NCBI GenBank assembly: GCA_902536775.1
Contig: CACAYX010000001.1
Span: 1 to 64,000 of the forward strand
DNA length: 64,000 bases
From: an uncultured Prochlorococcus sp.
GTDB lineage: Bacteria; Cyanobacteriota; Cyanobacteriia; PCC-6307; Cyanobiaceae
Direction of reading: 5' to 3'
Shown: positions 30,967 through 43,215 of the stretch, in pieces
How positions within the stretch are numbered: position 1 is the first letter of the stretch
How the letters are laid out: the number at the start of each line of letters is the position of its first letter
The notes under the pieces: generated by a model
The model's input: the letters and a program-made list of their open reading frames with translations, nothing else
Database searches by the model: none
Told to the model about the DNA's origin: nothing
Translations under genes and position numbers: made by a program

Positions 30967-32769
30967 TTAATAGTTAGCACCTGTTTTGCGGTGATGAACT
31001 GCCGTTAGACTATCGGATTTTAGTATATTACCGTGTAGTACTTCCGCGTAAATTACCCAATGATCTCCACATTCCATTCTCTCTTTTACAGAAGCATCTA
31101 ACCATGCGAGCGATTCAGGAATGATTATCTGTTCATTAGGAGTTAATTCAATATTTAGTCCTTCAAATCTATCTTCTCCGGGTGCAAATGGCTTTGTAAA
31201 TCTCTTCAAAGGTTTTTTAAAATCTTTTTCACTAAGAATATTTAATGCGAAAGAATCTCCTATTTGCAGAAGAGACTCTACAGATCTATCTTTTGCAACT
31301 GCAATACTTAACCCGGGTGGAGAAAAACTTGCTTGACTAACCCAAGATGCAAGCATAGCTCCTTTAATATTATTCTCATCTTTGCCTTTAGAGGCTGTCA
31401 GGACACAAAGTGAACCAATTACTCTTCCAAGAGCTTGTAGCTTTGGATCTGTTTTGCTTGTAATCATTCCAGTATCTGATTTCCTGGGTTTTTTCTTTGC
31501 TTTTTTTATAATTTTTCTTCCAAAGTGAGTTCCTATTTCCTCTAACTCTTTAATCTTTGGTTTATTTGGACTGAATTTAATCCTTATAGGGTCAAAACTA
31601 AACTTAAAACCACCGTCTTTTAATTTTGTTTCAAGTAAGTCTATAGCTTCGCCGCTCCAGCCAAAACTGCCAAAAATTCCCACTGGCTTCTCTCTATTAC
31701 CCTCTGCTAACAATGTTCCTAGTGCGCTAACTATTGGAGTTGGGGCGTGACCACCCAGTGTGGGTGAGCCTATTAAATATCCATCCGCATTTTGGATAGA
31801 TTTTACAAGTACATCATTAGGTGTAAATTCACAATTGATACTTTCAACTTCTACAGAGGTTCTATTTATCCCTTTAGCCAATGCATCGCCTATTGAGGCT
31901 GTGTTTCCATATGCACTTGCATATATCAGAGCTATCTTATGATTATTGGTTGAGAGAGTCTCACCCCATCGAATATAGTCATTCAAAAAGCTTTTAAAGC
32001 TATATTCGATCGCTGGACCATGTAATGGCGCAATAGTTTTAATGTCATAATCTGCAATTTTTTCAGTTATTGATACTACTTGATTAGACATTGGTGCCAT
32101 CAAGCAATCATAAAAATGTTTTCTATCAATTTCTGTACTAACTCGATTTGTTTCAGACCAATATTTAGATGCAATATGTGCAGAGAAAATTTTTTCACTA
32201 AGAAGTATTTCTTGATTACGTTCATAAATTATCAGGCCTCCAGGCCAACGTGCTGTTGGAATAGGAATTAACTCTAGTGAAATGTTATCTAATTCTAAAT
32301 TAAGTTCTTTTTTGATTATGTTTATTTCAGGTAATTGAATTTCAATAAAGTTTTCTAACGTAGGATTTCTTTGATTCCACAGTTCGCTAATAAGTTTATA
32401 ACCTGGATTAGAGCAAGTAATAGTTGTGTTTTGAAATTGAGTACTTATATTCTTAATAGTTTCAATAATTTGGGGGTTAATATGACCAGAAATGAAGTTG
32501 ATTTTACCTAATTTAAATTGATCGCAAAAATTAGAAATTACTTTATTAAACGAATCTAAATATTGTTTCTCAGGTGGATGAATAATAAAAAGTTCCTCAT
32601 GACTTCTAATGAAAAAAGTATTAAAAGAGGTTCCTTTCTCAAGGTTAAATTCAAGTTCAAATCTTTCTTTATTTTGGTCTAAGAATCTTACACAAGAAAA
32701 ATTTTCAGTAATTTCAAATTCTGCTAAATTTTGATTTTCTGCAAGTAAGCCTATATTTATATCTGACAT
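30967..32769 (-). CDS. flv1: Flavodiiron protein, Flv1-like (non-canonical metal site)
   Basis: Beta-lactamase-like, flavodoxin and C-terminal flavin reductase domains; lacks HxExD at the expected position (SGHINPQII). Confidence 0.82.
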   Translation of the reverse strand: MSDINIGLLAENQNLAEFEITENFSCVRFLDQNKERFELEFNLEKGTSFNTFFIRSHEELFIIHPPEKQYLDSFNKVISNFCDQFKLGKINFISGHINPQIIETIKNISTQFQNTTITCSNPGYKLISELWNQRNPTLENFIEIQLPEINIIKKELNLELDNISLELIPIPTARWPGGLIIYERNQEILLSEKIFSAHIASKYWSETNRVSTEIDRKHFYDCLMAPMSNQVVSITEKIADYDIKTIAPLHGPAIEYSFKSFLNDYIRWGETLSTNNHKIALIYASAYGNTASIGDALAKGINRTSVEVESINCEFTPNDVLVKSIQNADGYLIGSPTLGGHAPTPIVSALGTLLAEGNREKPVGIFGSFGWSGEAIDLLETKLKDGGFKFSFDPIRIKFSPNKPKIKELEEIGTHFGRKIIKKAKKKPRKSDTGMITSKTDPKLQALGRVIGSLCVLTASKGKDENNIKGAMLASWVSQASFSPPGLSIAVAKDRSVESLLQIGDSFALNILSEKDFKKPLKRFTKPFAPGEDRFEGLNIELTPNEQIIIPESLAWLDASVKERMECGDHWVIYAEVLHGNILKSDSLTAVHHRKTGANY

Positions 32770-32785
32770 TTCAAAGACTTATTTT

Positions 32786-34561
32786 CTAATAGTGATTAGC
32801 AACTTTTCTGTGATGAACTGCTGTCTTACATGATAAGTCAGAAACATTACCATTTTCAACAATTCCATAAATTATCCAATGGTCTGGAGTCTCCATTCTT
32901 GAACTGACTTTACAATCTAAAAAGGCGAGTGAATCTGATAGAACTGGTCCTCCTTCAGCGATGTTGCTAATTACATCTACATCCGCAAATCTATCAGCTC
33001 CAGGAGCAAATCTTTTTAAAAAATGTCTGAACATTTTTTGATAGTTATCTTCTCTCAAGATATTCACAACAAAGCCTTTCCCAACTTGCATATATGATTC
33101 AATAGCTCTATCTTTTGCTACTGCAACTGTAATACCTGGTGGAGAAAAGCTTGCTTGACTAACCCAACTTGCGACCATTGCACTTTGTCTAAATGTCGAA
33201 CCTTCCCCTTGACTAGCTGTTACTACATATAATCCTCCACTTAATCTACCTAACGCTTTATCTAAATTTGAATCAAGGCTCTTCATAGAGGCAATATTCT
33301 TCTTTTTATTGATCAATTGACCCAAATCAGTTCCAGCTTCTTCGAATTGTTGATAAACAATCGGATCTGGAATGTTTTTAACTCTCAGGGGAGAGAAAGC
33401 TTCTTTTTGACCAAGTTCTCTTAATTTATTTGCTAAGGAATCTATGGGTTCATCATTTCCACCAAATGCATCATAAACTGCAGTAAATTGTTTTGGCTTT
33501 AGTGCTGCAAATAAAGTACCGAGAGATTCTTTTAATTCATTATCTGAGTCTACAGGCCATGTGGGAATGACTACTGCTTTTGATTCGGAAATTAAACTTG
33601 TTAATTCTTGCGGGTCAGAAGATCTTAGATCAATTAACTGAACCTGAGCATCTGCTTTGCTTATTCCATGAGATATCGCTTGACTGAGTCGATCACAATA
33701 ACCATAGTCGCTTATGTAGCAAACTGACACAAAATCATTGCCTTTGCTTTTATTGCTACTCCATTCTAGATATTTTTCTTTCCAAAAATTGACCTGATTA
33801 TGGAGCAAAGGCCCATGACCAACAGCTATTGTTTTTAATTCAGGTAGCTTATCTATTCTTTTAATTGCCTGCATAACGCTTCTAGCATTTGGACCCATAA
33901 GGCAATCGTAATAAAAACGGAAATCATCGTATATTTCTTTTTGATCAGTGTCAAAAAATTCGTCAGAACAATAATGGAGTCCAAAAGCATCGCATGTATA
34001 TAGAACATTTGTGCTGTGATCATATGAAAAAATGGTATCTGGCCAATGCAAATTTGGTGCACTTATAAATTCAATATTATGTTCTAAACCACTATTAGGA
34101 TTAGTTCCGAGATTTAAAAACTCTCCACTCTTAACTTCTTGACGTTTAAAGGGAATATGTATTTGGTCTTCAATAAATTTAAGTGCTAATTTTGATCCAA
34201 CTACTGTGATATTTTGGTTTAATTCTAAAAGATTACCTATTAAACCAGAATGATCAGGTTCTGTATGGCTAGTAATTAGATAATCAACTTCTTGCGGATT
34301 TACCTTTTTCAGTAATTCTTCAAACCATAATTCTTCAAACTTTGCGTGACTAGTATCAATGATTGCTAGTTTCTCACCTTTAATAATAAAGCTATTGTAA
34401 GTAGTGCCATTTCTTAAACCAAATTCAATATCAAATCTACTGCGATCCCAATCCAAAGATCTTATGGCACAAGAATCATCAGCAAAGTTTTGAGATTGAA
34501 CCGTCAACTTGTTATTAGTTTGTGCCAATTTAGAATTACTTGTCTGGGCAGAGGCTATCAT
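32786..34561 (-). CDS. flv3: Flavodiiron protein, Flv3-like (canonical diiron ligands)
   Basis: SHTEPDHSG ligand motif; GHGPLLHN; C-terminal flavin reductase domain. Confidence 0.85.
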   Translation of the reverse strand: MIASAQTSNSKLAQTNNKLTVQSQNFADDSCAIRSLDWDRSRFDIEFGLRNGTTYNSFIIKGEKLAIIDTSHAKFEELWFEELLKKVNPQEVDYLITSHTEPDHSGLIGNLLELNQNITVVGSKLALKFIEDQIHIPFKRQEVKSGEFLNLGTNPNSGLEHNIEFISAPNLHWPDTIFSYDHSTNVLYTCDAFGLHYCSDEFFDTDQKEIYDDFRFYYDCLMGPNARSVMQAIKRIDKLPELKTIAVGHGPLLHNQVNFWKEKYLEWSSNKSKGNDFVSVCYISDYGYCDRLSQAISHGISKADAQVQLIDLRSSDPQELTSLISESKAVVIPTWPVDSDNELKESLGTLFAALKPKQFTAVYDAFGGNDEPIDSLANKLRELGQKEAFSPLRVKNIPDPIVYQQFEEAGTDLGQLINKKKNIASMKSLDSNLDKALGRLSGGLYVVTASQGEGSTFRQSAMVASWVSQASFSPPGITVAVAKDRAIESYMQVGKGFVVNILREDNYQKMFRHFLKRFAPGADRFADVDVISNIAEGGPVLSDSLAFLDCKVSSRMETPDHWIIYGIVENGNVSDLSCKTAVHHRKVANHY

Positions 34562-34680
34562 AGAATAATTAGCTTTATAAATTAACTTTAGTTATATAGA
34601 ATATAAATTCGCGTGATTATCTTTGCGAAATAACCGAAATTACGCTTTTCTTTAATTTTTAATCTACTTATTCTGGATAA

Positions 34681-37341
34681 ATGACATCTCAATTAATTAA
34701 AAAAATAGTTACTGGAGATGAGATAAGAAATGCTTTTTTAAAATTTTACAGTGAAAAATTACATAAAATCATTCCAAGTGCATCTTTGATTCCAGATGAT
34801 CCTACGGTTATGCTCACAATTGCTGGAATGCTACCTTTTAAACCAGTTTTTTTAGGTTTAAAAGAAAGACCATCTAAAAGAGCTACATCTAGCCAAAAGT
34901 GCATCAGAACAAACGATATAGAAAACGTTGGAGTTACAGCTAGACATCACACTTTTTTTGAAATGCTTGGTAATTTCTCTTTTGGAGATTATTTTAAACG
35001 AGAGGCTATTCAATGGGCTTGGGAATTAGTTACTAATATTTATCAACTTTCTGTTGAAAATATAATTGTGAGTGTTTTTCACGAAGACGAAGAGTCTGCA
35101 AAAATTTGGAGAGATGAAATTGGTATTCATCCAGATAGGATAGTCAAACTAGGTGAGGAAGATAATTTTTGGTCATCTGGCAAAACAGGTCCATGTGGAC
35201 CTTGTTCAGAACTTTATTATGATTTTCATCCTGAAAAGGGTCTGCAGAATATTGATTTAGAAGATGGAGATCGTTTTATTGAATTTTATAATCTTGTTTT
35301 TATGCAATATAATCGAGACCTTAATGGAAAATTGACAGATTTAAAATTTAAAAATATTGATACAGGAATGGGTCTTGAAAGGATGGCTCAAATACTACAA
35401 AAAAAGCAAAATAATTATGAGACAGATTTAATTTTTCCTATTATTCAAAAAATTTGTGAGATTGCAAATATTGATTATTTTTCTTCAGATGATAAAAACA
35501 AAATTTCTTTAAAAATCATTGGTGATCATATAAGAGCTGTTATTCATTTAATTTCTGATGGAGTATCAGCAAGCAATCTCGGTAGAGGATATATATTACG
35601 AAGGCTTATTAGAAGAATGGTCAGACATGGCAGATTATTAGGTATAACAAATGAATTTTTACCTCATATTGCTACTGTCGGAATTAACTTAATGCAAAAT
35701 AATTATCCTGATTTAAAAAATAATAATGATTTAATTTTGAATGAGATAAAAATTGAAGAAATAAGATTTAGGGAAACTCTTGAAAGAGGAGAGAAATTGC
35801 TAGATGAGTTAATTTCTTCAGGGCAGAAATTAATTTCTGGTTTTAAAGCTTTTGAACTTTATGATACTTATGGATTTCCTCTAGAACTTACTGTAGAAGT
35901 TGCTGATGAACATAGTATCAGTGTAGATGTAAAGGGTTTTGAAGATGAAATGAATGTACAAAAAGAGAGAGCTAAAGCTGCTTCAAGTAATATTGATTTG
36001 ACATTAGAGGGATCATTAGAGCGAGAAATAGATCTTTTTAACAAAACTGTTTTTAATGGTTATGAGTCACTCCTTTGGGAAGCTGAAATAAAGGGTATAT
36101 TCTTGGATTCAACATTAGTTAAGGAAGCAAGTGAAGGCCAGAAAGTTTTAATTGTTCTTGATCAGACAACTTTTTATGGAGAATCTGGCGGGCAAGTTGG
36201 TGATATTGGAACGATATTTTCAAACGATGTTGAGGTCTTAGTTGATAATGTCATGCGAAAGAAAAATGTTTTTTTACATTATGGAACGATCAAAAAAGGA
36301 AAATTAACTATTGGACAAAAAGTTAAGACTAATGTTAGCTCCTCTAATAGAGCTAAGGCTGCTGCAAATCATACAGCTACTCATTTATTACAATCTGCAC
36401 TTAAATCAGTTATTAATGAAAGTGTTGGACAAAAAGGTTCATTAGTAGCCTTTAATAAATTACGATTTGACTTTAATTCCTCTAATCCTATTTCTAAAGA
36501 TCAAATTTCTAAGATTGAGACTTTAGTTAACTCTTGGATTATGGAAAATCATGCCCTAGAAATAAAAAAGATGTCTAAGAGTGAGGCTCTTGAAAAGGGC
36601 GCAGTCGCCATGTTTGGAGAAAAATATGATGATGAAGTGCGCGTTGTTAATGTACCAGGAGTTTCAATGGAACTTTGTGGTGGCACACATGTTAAAACTA
36701 CATCCGAATTAGGTTCTTTCAAAATAATTAGTGAGGAAGGAATCTCAGCTGGAGTCAGAAGAATCGAAGCATTATCAGGCCAATCAGCATTAGACTATTT
36801 CAGTGATAGAAATGCACTAGTAAACCAACTAAGTGATTTGTTAAAAGCAAATCCTAATCAACTTTTTGAAAGGGTTAATAATTTGCAAGCAGAGCTTATT
36901 AATAAGAATAAAGAGATACAAAAAATGAAAGATGAAATTGCATATTTTAAATACTCTTCTATAAAATCATCTGCAGAAATAGTAAATTCTTTTTCAATTT
37001 TAGTAAATCAGATTGATGGCTTAGATGGGAATTCTTTGCAATCTGCAGCACTTAATTTAACTTCTCATTTGGGAAATAAAGCAATAGTGATTCTTGGGGG
37101 AATACCAAATCCAGAAAATAGAAAGTTGTTATTTGTAGTTTCTTTAGGTGATGATGCAGTAAAAATAGGATTGCATGCAGGTAAATTCATTAATGAGATT
37201 GCAAGAATTTGTTCGGGAGGTGGAGGAGGAAAGCCTAACTTTGCTCAAGCAGGTGCTAAAGATACTGATAAGTTAAGTGATGCTTTAGATTATGCTAAAA
37301 ATTATTTGAAAAAAACATTAGCTAGTCATTCTGATAAATAA
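34681..37341 (+). CDS. alaS: Alanyl-tRNA synthetase
   Basis: [62 protein letters not shown]. Confidence 0.98.
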   Translation: MTSQLIKKIVTGDEIRNAFLKFYSEKLHKIIPSASLIPDDPTVMLTIAGMLPFKPVFLGLKERPSKRATSSQKCIRTNDIENVGVTARHHTFFEMLGNFSFGDYFKREAIQWAWELVTNIYQLSVENIIVSVFHEDEESAKIWRDEIGIHPDRIVKLGEEDNFWSSGKTGPCGPCSELYYDFHPEKGLQNIDLEDGDRFIEFYNLVFMQYNRDLNGKLTDLKFKNIDTGMGLERMAQILQKKQNNYETDLIFPIIQKICEIANIDYFSSDDKNKISLKIIGDHIRAVIHLISDGVSASNLGRGYILRRLIRRMVRHGRLLGITNEFLPHIATVGINLMQNNYPDLKNNNDLILNEIKIEEIRFRETLERGEKLLDELISSGQKLISGFKAFELYDTYGFPLELTVEVADEHSISVDVKGFEDEMNVQKERAKAASSNIDLTLEGSLEREIDLFNKTVFNGYESLLWEAEIKGIFLDSTLVKEASEGQKVLIVLDQTTFYGESGGQVGDIGTIFSNDVEVLVDNVMRKKNVFLHYGTIKKGKLTIGQKVKTNVSSSNRAKAAANHTATHLLQSALKSVINESVGQKGSLVAFNKLRFDFNSSNPISKDQISKIETLVNSWIMENHALEIKKMSKSEALEKGAVAMFGEKYDDEVRVVNVPGVSMELCGGTHVKTTSELGSFKIISEEGISAGVRRIEALSGQSALDYFSDRNALVNQLSDLLKANPNQLFERVNNLQAELINKNKEIQKMKDEIAYFKYSSIKSSAEIVNSFSILVNQIDGLDGNSLQSAALNLTSHLGNKAIVILGGIPNPENRKLLFVVSLGDDAVKIGLHAGKFINEIARICSGGGGGKPNFAQAGAKDTDKLSDALDYAKNYLKKTLASHSDK

Positions 37342-39272
37342 CTACTTTTTCTGAGACTAATTTCGATTTGATCCATTAATTTCCTTGCTTCTTCAATAGT
37401 TAATTTTTTTTGATCAATTGCTGATTCAGTATTAATTCTTATAGATTCAACCAAAGAAGCTGAACTGTAATCTAATAATTGTAAAATTTCAGATTTACTG
37501 TCCTCTTTAATAATATTTCTGACTTTATATGAATTATCTTGATTTATGTCTATATGAACAACGTTGGTACTGCCAAATAAATTGTGCAAGTTTCCTAATG
37601 CTTCTTGATAGGCTCCAGTCATAAAAATTCCAATTAGGTAATCTTTATCTTCTTCTGGCTTATGCAAATTCAGTAGTGATTTAATTTTTCCATTATCAAT
37701 AAAATTATTTAGTTTCCCATCTGAATCACAAGTTAAATCTGCAAAGTTGCCTTTGCAGAACGGCTCCTCTAAGTGTCTATGTATTGGTACAATTGGAAAA
37801 ATCTGATTTATTGCCCAGCTATCAGGAATAGATTTAAATATAGATAAATTTGCATAATAAGTTGATGCAAGAGTTTCTGTAATTTCAGATAAATCAGGGT
37901 GATTGATTTCATCATTATTCAGGGTATTAGAAATTTCTTTTGCGCAAGCCCAAGTAATTTCTTCGGCATAAGCTCTTTCTGCCAAACTTAAAAATCCTAA
38001 TCTAAAAGCGACTAAGCAATCTTCTTTAAACTTTTTTGCATCATTCCATAGTTCAATTATTTGAGATAAATTTATTTTTTTATTTTTAAGTTTTTTTAAT
38101 TCATAGAAAGTATCAAGTAAATTTGAAATTATTAATTGTTGATTTTTTTTATCAAAAATTTGTAGTTTGGAACTGACATGACTTGTTCCTAAGACATTAA
38201 AAATTAAAACTGAACAATGACTAATTATTGCTCTTCCACTTTCTGAGATTATTGTTGGATGCTTGATATTATTTAATTCACATGAATCCTTAATAGTTGC
38301 AATTACATCGTTAGCATAATTTTGGAGAGAATAATTAGTAGAAGTGTTTGAGGAGGTTTTAGTTCCATCAAAATCTATTCCTAATCCACCCCCAACGTCG
38401 ATATATTGCATTGGGGCTCCTAGTTTGCATAGTTCAACATATATTTGACTCGCTTCTTGTAATGCGTCTTTGATCACAGCAATATCACTTATTTGACTGC
38501 CTATATGAAAATGGAGCAATTTCATTTCGTTGATAAGATTTGCTTCTTTTAGTTCTTTTATTGTCAACATAATTTCTGGGATTGATAATCCAAATTTGGA
38601 ATTATCTCCAATAGATTTCCCCCACCTACCACTACTTTTACTTGATAACTTTGCTCTTATTCCTATCAATGGAGTCGCGTTAAGTTCTTGAACTGTTTGA
38701 ATAATTCTTTTTACCTCATCTCGTTGTTCAATAACTATTATTGGATTTTTGCCGAGTTTTCTGGCCAAAGTAGCAATCTCAATATATTTTTTATCTTTAT
38801 ATCCGTTGCATATTAATAATGAATTTTGGTTTTCAAGAAGTGCAAGGCCAATTAATAGTTCTGATTTACTTCCTACTTCTAAACCAAAATTCCATTGGCT
38901 ACCAAACTCTATTATCTTTTCTAGGACATTTTTCTGTTGATTACATTTAACAGGAAAAACGCCTTGATAAATGTTCTTATATTTATAGGTTTTTATTGCT
39001 TTTAAAAAAGAGTCATGTAATGCATTTATTCGATCTTTCAAGATATCATTAAATCTTATGATTAATGGAGGATTTATTTCTCTACTCTTAAGTTCTTTGA
39101 CAAGCTTAAAAAGATCAATCTTATTTTCAGATTTTATATCTTTAGTTACTGATATATTTCCTTTGGAATTAATAGAAAAATATTTATCTCCCCATTTGTC
39201 TATATTATAAGTCGAAATACTATCTTCAATAGTCCATATATTCTTGAATTTTTTCGGCTCAAAATTGGTCAA
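37326..39272 (-). CDS. speA: Biosynthetic arginine decarboxylase
   Basis: [37 protein letters not shown]. Confidence 0.96.
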   Translation of the reverse strand: MTNFEPKKFKNIWTIEDSISTYNIDKWGDKYFSINSKGNISVTKDIKSENKIDLFKLVKELKSREINPPLIIRFNDILKDRINALHDSFLKAIKTYKYKNIYQGVFPVKCNQQKNVLEKIIEFGSQWNFGLEVGSKSELLIGLALLENQNSLLICNGYKDKKYIEIATLARKLGKNPIIVIEQRDEVKRIIQTVQELNATPLIGIRAKLSSKSSGRWGKSIGDNSKFGLSIPEIMLTIKELKEANLINEMKLLHFHIGSQISDIAVIKDALQEASQIYVELCKLGAPMQYIDVGGGLGIDFDGTKTSSNTSTNYSLQNYANDVIATIKDSCELNNIKHPTIISESGRAIISHCSVLIFNVLGTSHVSSKLQIFDKKNQQLIISNLLDTFYELKKLKNKKINLSQIIELWNDAKKFKEDCLVAFRLGFLSLAERAYAEEITWACAKEISNTLNNDEINHPDLSEITETLASTYYANLSIFKSIPDSWAINQIFPIVPIHRHLEEPFCKGNFADLTCDSDGKLNNFIDNGKIKSLLNLHKPEEDKDYLIGIFMTGAYQEALGNLHNLFGSTNVVHIDINQDNSYKVRNIIKEDSKSEILQLLDYSSASLVESIRINTESAIDQKKLTIEEARKLMDQIEISLRKSSYLSE

Positions 39273-39394
39273 TTTATGTCTTAGTGATTAATAAATGTTT
39301 TTGAAAATAACTTAAAACAATATCTTTTATTTTAATGATTACTTGCCAAGTTACCACCCAAAAGTTGAATATACATAGAGTGATTATTAACTAA

Positions 39395-39853
39395 ATGACC
39401 AAAGAGAAAACCTTTATTGCAATTAAACCAGATGGAGTTCAAAGAGGATATGTGTCTGAGATTATTGGCAGATTTGAAAAAAAAGGATTTAAATTGGTTG
39501 GATTAAAGCAATTAATTCCTTCAAAAAAACTTGCTCAAAATCATTATGGAGTACATAGAGAAAGACCCTTTTTTGCTGATTTAGTTGACTTTATTTCAAG
39601 TGGTCCTGTTGTAGCAATGGTGTGGGAAGGCGAAGGAGTTATTTTTAGTGCTAGAAAACTAATAGGTGCAACAAAACCTCTGGAAGCAGAGCCTGGAACA
39701 ATTAGAGGTGATTTAGCTATTGATATTGGGAGGAATATTATTCATGGTTCTGATGGAGAAGATACAGCAAAATTTGAAATTGATCTATGGTTTAACGAAG
39801 AGGAATTATGTGAGTGGGAAACTTCTGATTCGAAATGGCGATCTGAAAATTAA
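39395..39853 (+). CDS. ndk: Nucleoside-diphosphate kinase
   Basis: [20 protein letters not shown] active site. Confidence 0.97.
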   Translation: MTKEKTFIAIKPDGVQRGYVSEIIGRFEKKGFKLVGLKQLIPSKKLAQNHYGVHRERPFFADLVDFISSGPVVAMVWEGEGVIFSARKLIGATKPLEAEPGTIRGDLAIDIGRNIIHGSDGEDTAKFEIDLWFNEEELCEWETSDSKWRSEN

Positions 39854-39856
39854 AAT

Positions 39857-40966
39857 TTAAATCGCAAATCTATCTAAACTAAATTTTTCTAAAAAGCTTT
39901 TCTCTATTTCTTTGAGATTTTTATTTTGAACTATTTTCAAAAGAAGATCACTTGTTATTGCAGAAAATAAAACTCCATTTCTGTAATGTCCTGTAGCTAT
40001 ATAAAGATTTTCAATTTTTGATTTTCCAATTATTGGTTTTAGATCTGGTGTGCAAGGTCTAAAGCCCCACCAATGTTCCATTTGTGGCCAATTAATAGCT
40101 TCTGGCAATAAAGAGCGAATGCCTTCTTGCAGTTGTTTTATTCCATTAGGAGTATTACCTTGATTAAATTTTGAATCTTTTTCAACTGTCGCTCCAACTA
40201 TAATAAGTCCATCATCACGAGGAACTAGATAAGTTTTTGGACCAAAAATAACCCTTTTCAAAAAATTTGTTGGACCTTGTATTGATAGCATTTGTCCCTT
40301 TACAGGAAAGACTGGAATCTTATTAAAAATTTTTTTACTCCACGCACCGCTGCATATAATTGCTTTTTCGCAGTTAATTTTTTTTATTTCCCCAGTGGCA
40401 CATAAAACTGTTGCACCTTTAATTTTGTTTTTTTCGAATGTCAAATCCTCTACTTCTGATCCCTCTTGAAATTCGACTCCTTTCAAGGAGCATGCTCTCT
40501 CAAGAGCACGCATCAGTTTTCTTCGGTTATCTATTTGACCATCTTGTTCAAAAAGTAAACCATGTTTCCAAATAGAATTCATTCCATTGATTTCTGTTTG
40601 AAGATCTTTGTGATTTAAATATTTTCCATATTCATAAGTGGGAAACTCTTCAAGATCTTCTTTGTTTTTAAAAGGAACTACTATGCCACATTTTTTTAAA
40701 CCGCATTCAATATTACTATCTTGTTCAATACTTTTTATCCACTTTGGAATTAGATTTTGACTTTCTTGGCCAAATTTTAGTAATTCATCTTCGAGCCCTT
40801 CGGCATGAGTAGCTAACATTCCTGCAGCAACAAATCCAGCTGATTCATTTCTGTTTTTGCTTAAAACTAAAACTTTGAAGTTATTTCTAGAAAACTCATA
40901 AGCAATAGATAAACCTAAAAGTCCACCTCCAATGATTAATATTGAATTTTTGGTTTCTTGTGCCAT
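39857..40966 (-). CDS. thiO: FAD-dependent glycine oxidase-like (ThiO/DadA family)
   Basis: IIGGGLLGLSIAYEF; GFRPCTPDLKPIIG; HYRNGVLFSAITSDL. Confidence 0.82.
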   Translation of the reverse strand: MAQETKNSILIIGGGLLGLSIAYEFSRNNFKVLVLSKNRNESAGFVAAGMLATHAEGLEDELLKFGQESQNLIPKWIKSIEQDSNIECGLKKCGIVVPFKNKEDLEEFPTYEYGKYLNHKDLQTEINGMNSIWKHGLLFEQDGQIDNRRKLMRALERACSLKGVEFQEGSEVEDLTFEKNKIKGATVLCATGEIKKINCEKAIICSGAWSKKIFNKIPVFPVKGQMLSIQGPTNFLKRVIFGPKTYLVPRDDGLIIVGATVEKDSKFNQGNTPNGIKQLQEGIRSLLPEAINWPQMEHWWGFRPCTPDLKPIIGKSKIENLYIATGHYRNGVLFSAITSDLLLKIVQNKNLKEIEKSFLEKFSLDRFAI

Positions 40967-41045
40967 TTAAAAATTAATATTTTTATTTGTGTTTTGGTCC
41001 TCTTTTCCTTTATATCCAATAATATTAATAAAGAGACTTTTAATA

Positions 41046-42518
41046 ATGAACAATTTAGAATCTTGGGAAGCTGTGATTGGTTTGGAAACTCATGTACAGC
41101 TTAATACGAAAAGTAAAATATTCACATCTGCGTCTACAGCTTTTGGCGATGCACCTAATACCCATATAGATCCTGTAGTTTGTGGGTTACCAGGAACTCT
41201 TCCAGTTCTGAATGAGACTGTTCTTGAGTATGCTGTAAAAACTTCGTTAGCATTAAATTTAAATGTTGCAGAACATTGTAAATTTGATAGAAAACAATAT
41301 TTTTATCCTGATCTTCCTAAAAATTATCAAATTTCACAATTTGATGAGCCACTAGCTGAAAATGGTTGGTTAGAGGTTGAAATAATTGAAAAGGAAAAAG
41401 AACCTTATATAAAAAAAATTGGTATAGAAAGGCTACATATGGAAGAAGACGCCGGAAAACTTGTCCATTCAGGAAGTGATAGATTAGCTGGCTCTAAGTA
41501 TTCTTTAGTTGATTACAATCGTGCGGGAATAGCACTTTGTGAGATTGTAAGTAAACCAGATATTAGATCAGGTAAAGAGGCATCTGAATATGCTTCAGAG
41601 ATTAGAAGAACAGTTAGATATCTAGGGGTATCAGACGGAAATATGCAAGAGGGTTCATTACGCTGCGATGTCAATATTTCAGTTAGAAAAGGACCTAATG
41701 CTCCTTTTGGTACCAAAGTGGAAATAAAAAATATGAATTCATTTTCTGCAATTCAAAAGGCTTGTGATTATGAAATAGCCAGACAAATAGAAGTTTATGA
41801 AAATGGAGGAAAAATTTTCCAAGAAACTAGGTTATGGGATGAAGCTAAGCAATTAACGAAAAGTATGAGATTAAAAGAAGGTAGCAGTGACTATAGATAT
41901 TTTCCTGATCCTGACTTAGGTCCAATTGAAATAACAAAAGCCCAACAAGAAATATGGTTTAAAGAACTACCAGAATTACCTTCAAAGAAAAGATATAAAT
42001 ACATAAGTCAATTTGGGTTGTCTGCATATGATGCAAGGGTAATTTCTGATGAAATAAGCATGGCAAACTTTTTTGAAGCAACAGTAGCAAATGGTGCTGA
42101 GGCTAAACTAGCTTCAAATTGGGTAACAAGTGATATTGTGGGCTATTTAAAATCAAACAAACTAAGTTTTAGTGAATTAAAGCTTAGTCCTGAAAATCTT
42201 GCTGAAATGATTAACATGATTTCAAAAAACATAATTAGTGGAAAAATTGCAAAAGAAATTTTACCTGAACTTATTCAAAAAAATATTTCCCCGAAAAAAT
42301 TAGTTGAAGAAAAAGGGTTGGCCATGATATCTGATTCTTCAAGTATTTCACCAATAATTGATGAACTTATAAATGAACATCCAAATGAAGTTCAAGCATT
42401 TAAAAATGGCAAAACTAAGTTACTTGGTTTTTTTGTTGGTCAACTTATGAAAAGAACAAAAGGTAAAGCTGACCCTAAACTTGCAAATAAACTTCTTATG
42501 GAAAAATTAAATAGCTAA
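41046..42518 (+). CDS. gatB: Aspartyl/glutamyl-tRNA amidotransferase subunit B
   Basis: WEAVIGLETHVQLNTKSKIF, LPGTLPVLN, DYNRAGIALCEIVSKPD. ATG at 41046 preferred. Confidence 0.97.
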   Translation: MNNLESWEAVIGLETHVQLNTKSKIFTSASTAFGDAPNTHIDPVVCGLPGTLPVLNETVLEYAVKTSLALNLNVAEHCKFDRKQYFYPDLPKNYQISQFDEPLAENGWLEVEIIEKEKEPYIKKIGIERLHMEEDAGKLVHSGSDRLAGSKYSLVDYNRAGIALCEIVSKPDIRSGKEASEYASEIRRTVRYLGVSDGNMQEGSLRCDVNISVRKGPNAPFGTKVEIKNMNSFSAIQKACDYEIARQIEVYENGGKIFQETRLWDEAKQLTKSMRLKEGSSDYRYFPDPDLGPIEITKAQQEIWFKELPELPSKKRYKYISQFGLSAYDARVISDEISMANFFEATVANGAEAKLASNWVTSDIVGYLKSNKLSFSELKLSPENLAEMINMISKNIISGKIAKEILPELIQKNISPKKLVEEKGLAMISDSSSISPIIDELINEHPNEVQAFKNGKTKLLGFFVGQLMKRTKGKADPKLANKLLMEKLNS

Positions 42519-42521
42519 AGC

Positions 42522-43139
42522 TTAAAGAAGCTCTTTTATCGTATTGATCCATTTATTTTGATTATCCGAATTCTCTAAAATAATATCTGAGAATTTTCTT
42601 TTTTCTTCAAAACTTAATTGAAAATTTATCAATTCATATGCTTCTTTTTCGCTAATTTTATCTCTTGTGATAAGTCTGTTTTTTTGCATTTCTTTAGGAC
42701 ATTTAACTAACCATATTTCAGTGCAAATATCTTCAAATTTTGCTTCAAACAATAATGGAATAACTAATACTATAGTTTGATTATTTCTGTATTGACTGCA
42801 TTCTTCTATCATTCTTTCTTTAATTAAGGGGTGAAGTAGTTTTTCAATCCATTCCTTGCTTGCTGAATGTTTAAAAATAATGTTCCTTAAAAGTTTTCTG
42901 TTTATTTCCCTTTCTGAATTGCTTTTATTATCAATAATTTTATTTCCAAAATAATCTAAAATTTTCTTATATCCATATGTGTTTGGTTTGATTAATTCTC
43001 TTGAAAAATGATCTGCATCTAATATTGGTATGTTTTTATGTTTTCTTATGTAATTAGTTATGGTTGTCTTCCCACTTGCAATACCTCCTGTTAAACCAAT
43101 CCTTCTTTGGTTGTTTTTTAATTTTTGAAGAATATCCAT
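42522..43139 (-). CDS. coaE: Dephospho-CoA kinase
   Basis: IGLTGGIASGKTTI; ILDADHFSREL; VIPLLFEAKFED. Confidence 0.95.
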   Translation of the reverse strand: MDILQKLKNNQRRIGLTGGIASGKTTITNYIRKHKNIPILDADHFSRELIKPNTYGYKKILDYFGNKIIDNKSNSEREINRKLLRNIIFKHSASKEWIEKLLHPLIKERMIEECSQYRNNQTIVLVIPLLFEAKFEDICTEIWLVKCPKEMQKNRLITRDKISEKEAYELINFQLSFEEKRKFSDIILENSDNQNKWINTIKELL

Positions 43140-43215
43140 ATAATTAATAATAATCTAATTACTTAGTTTCTTTAGTATTAAAGAGTAGTTAGTATGAATT
43201 AAAATACCAAAAAGT

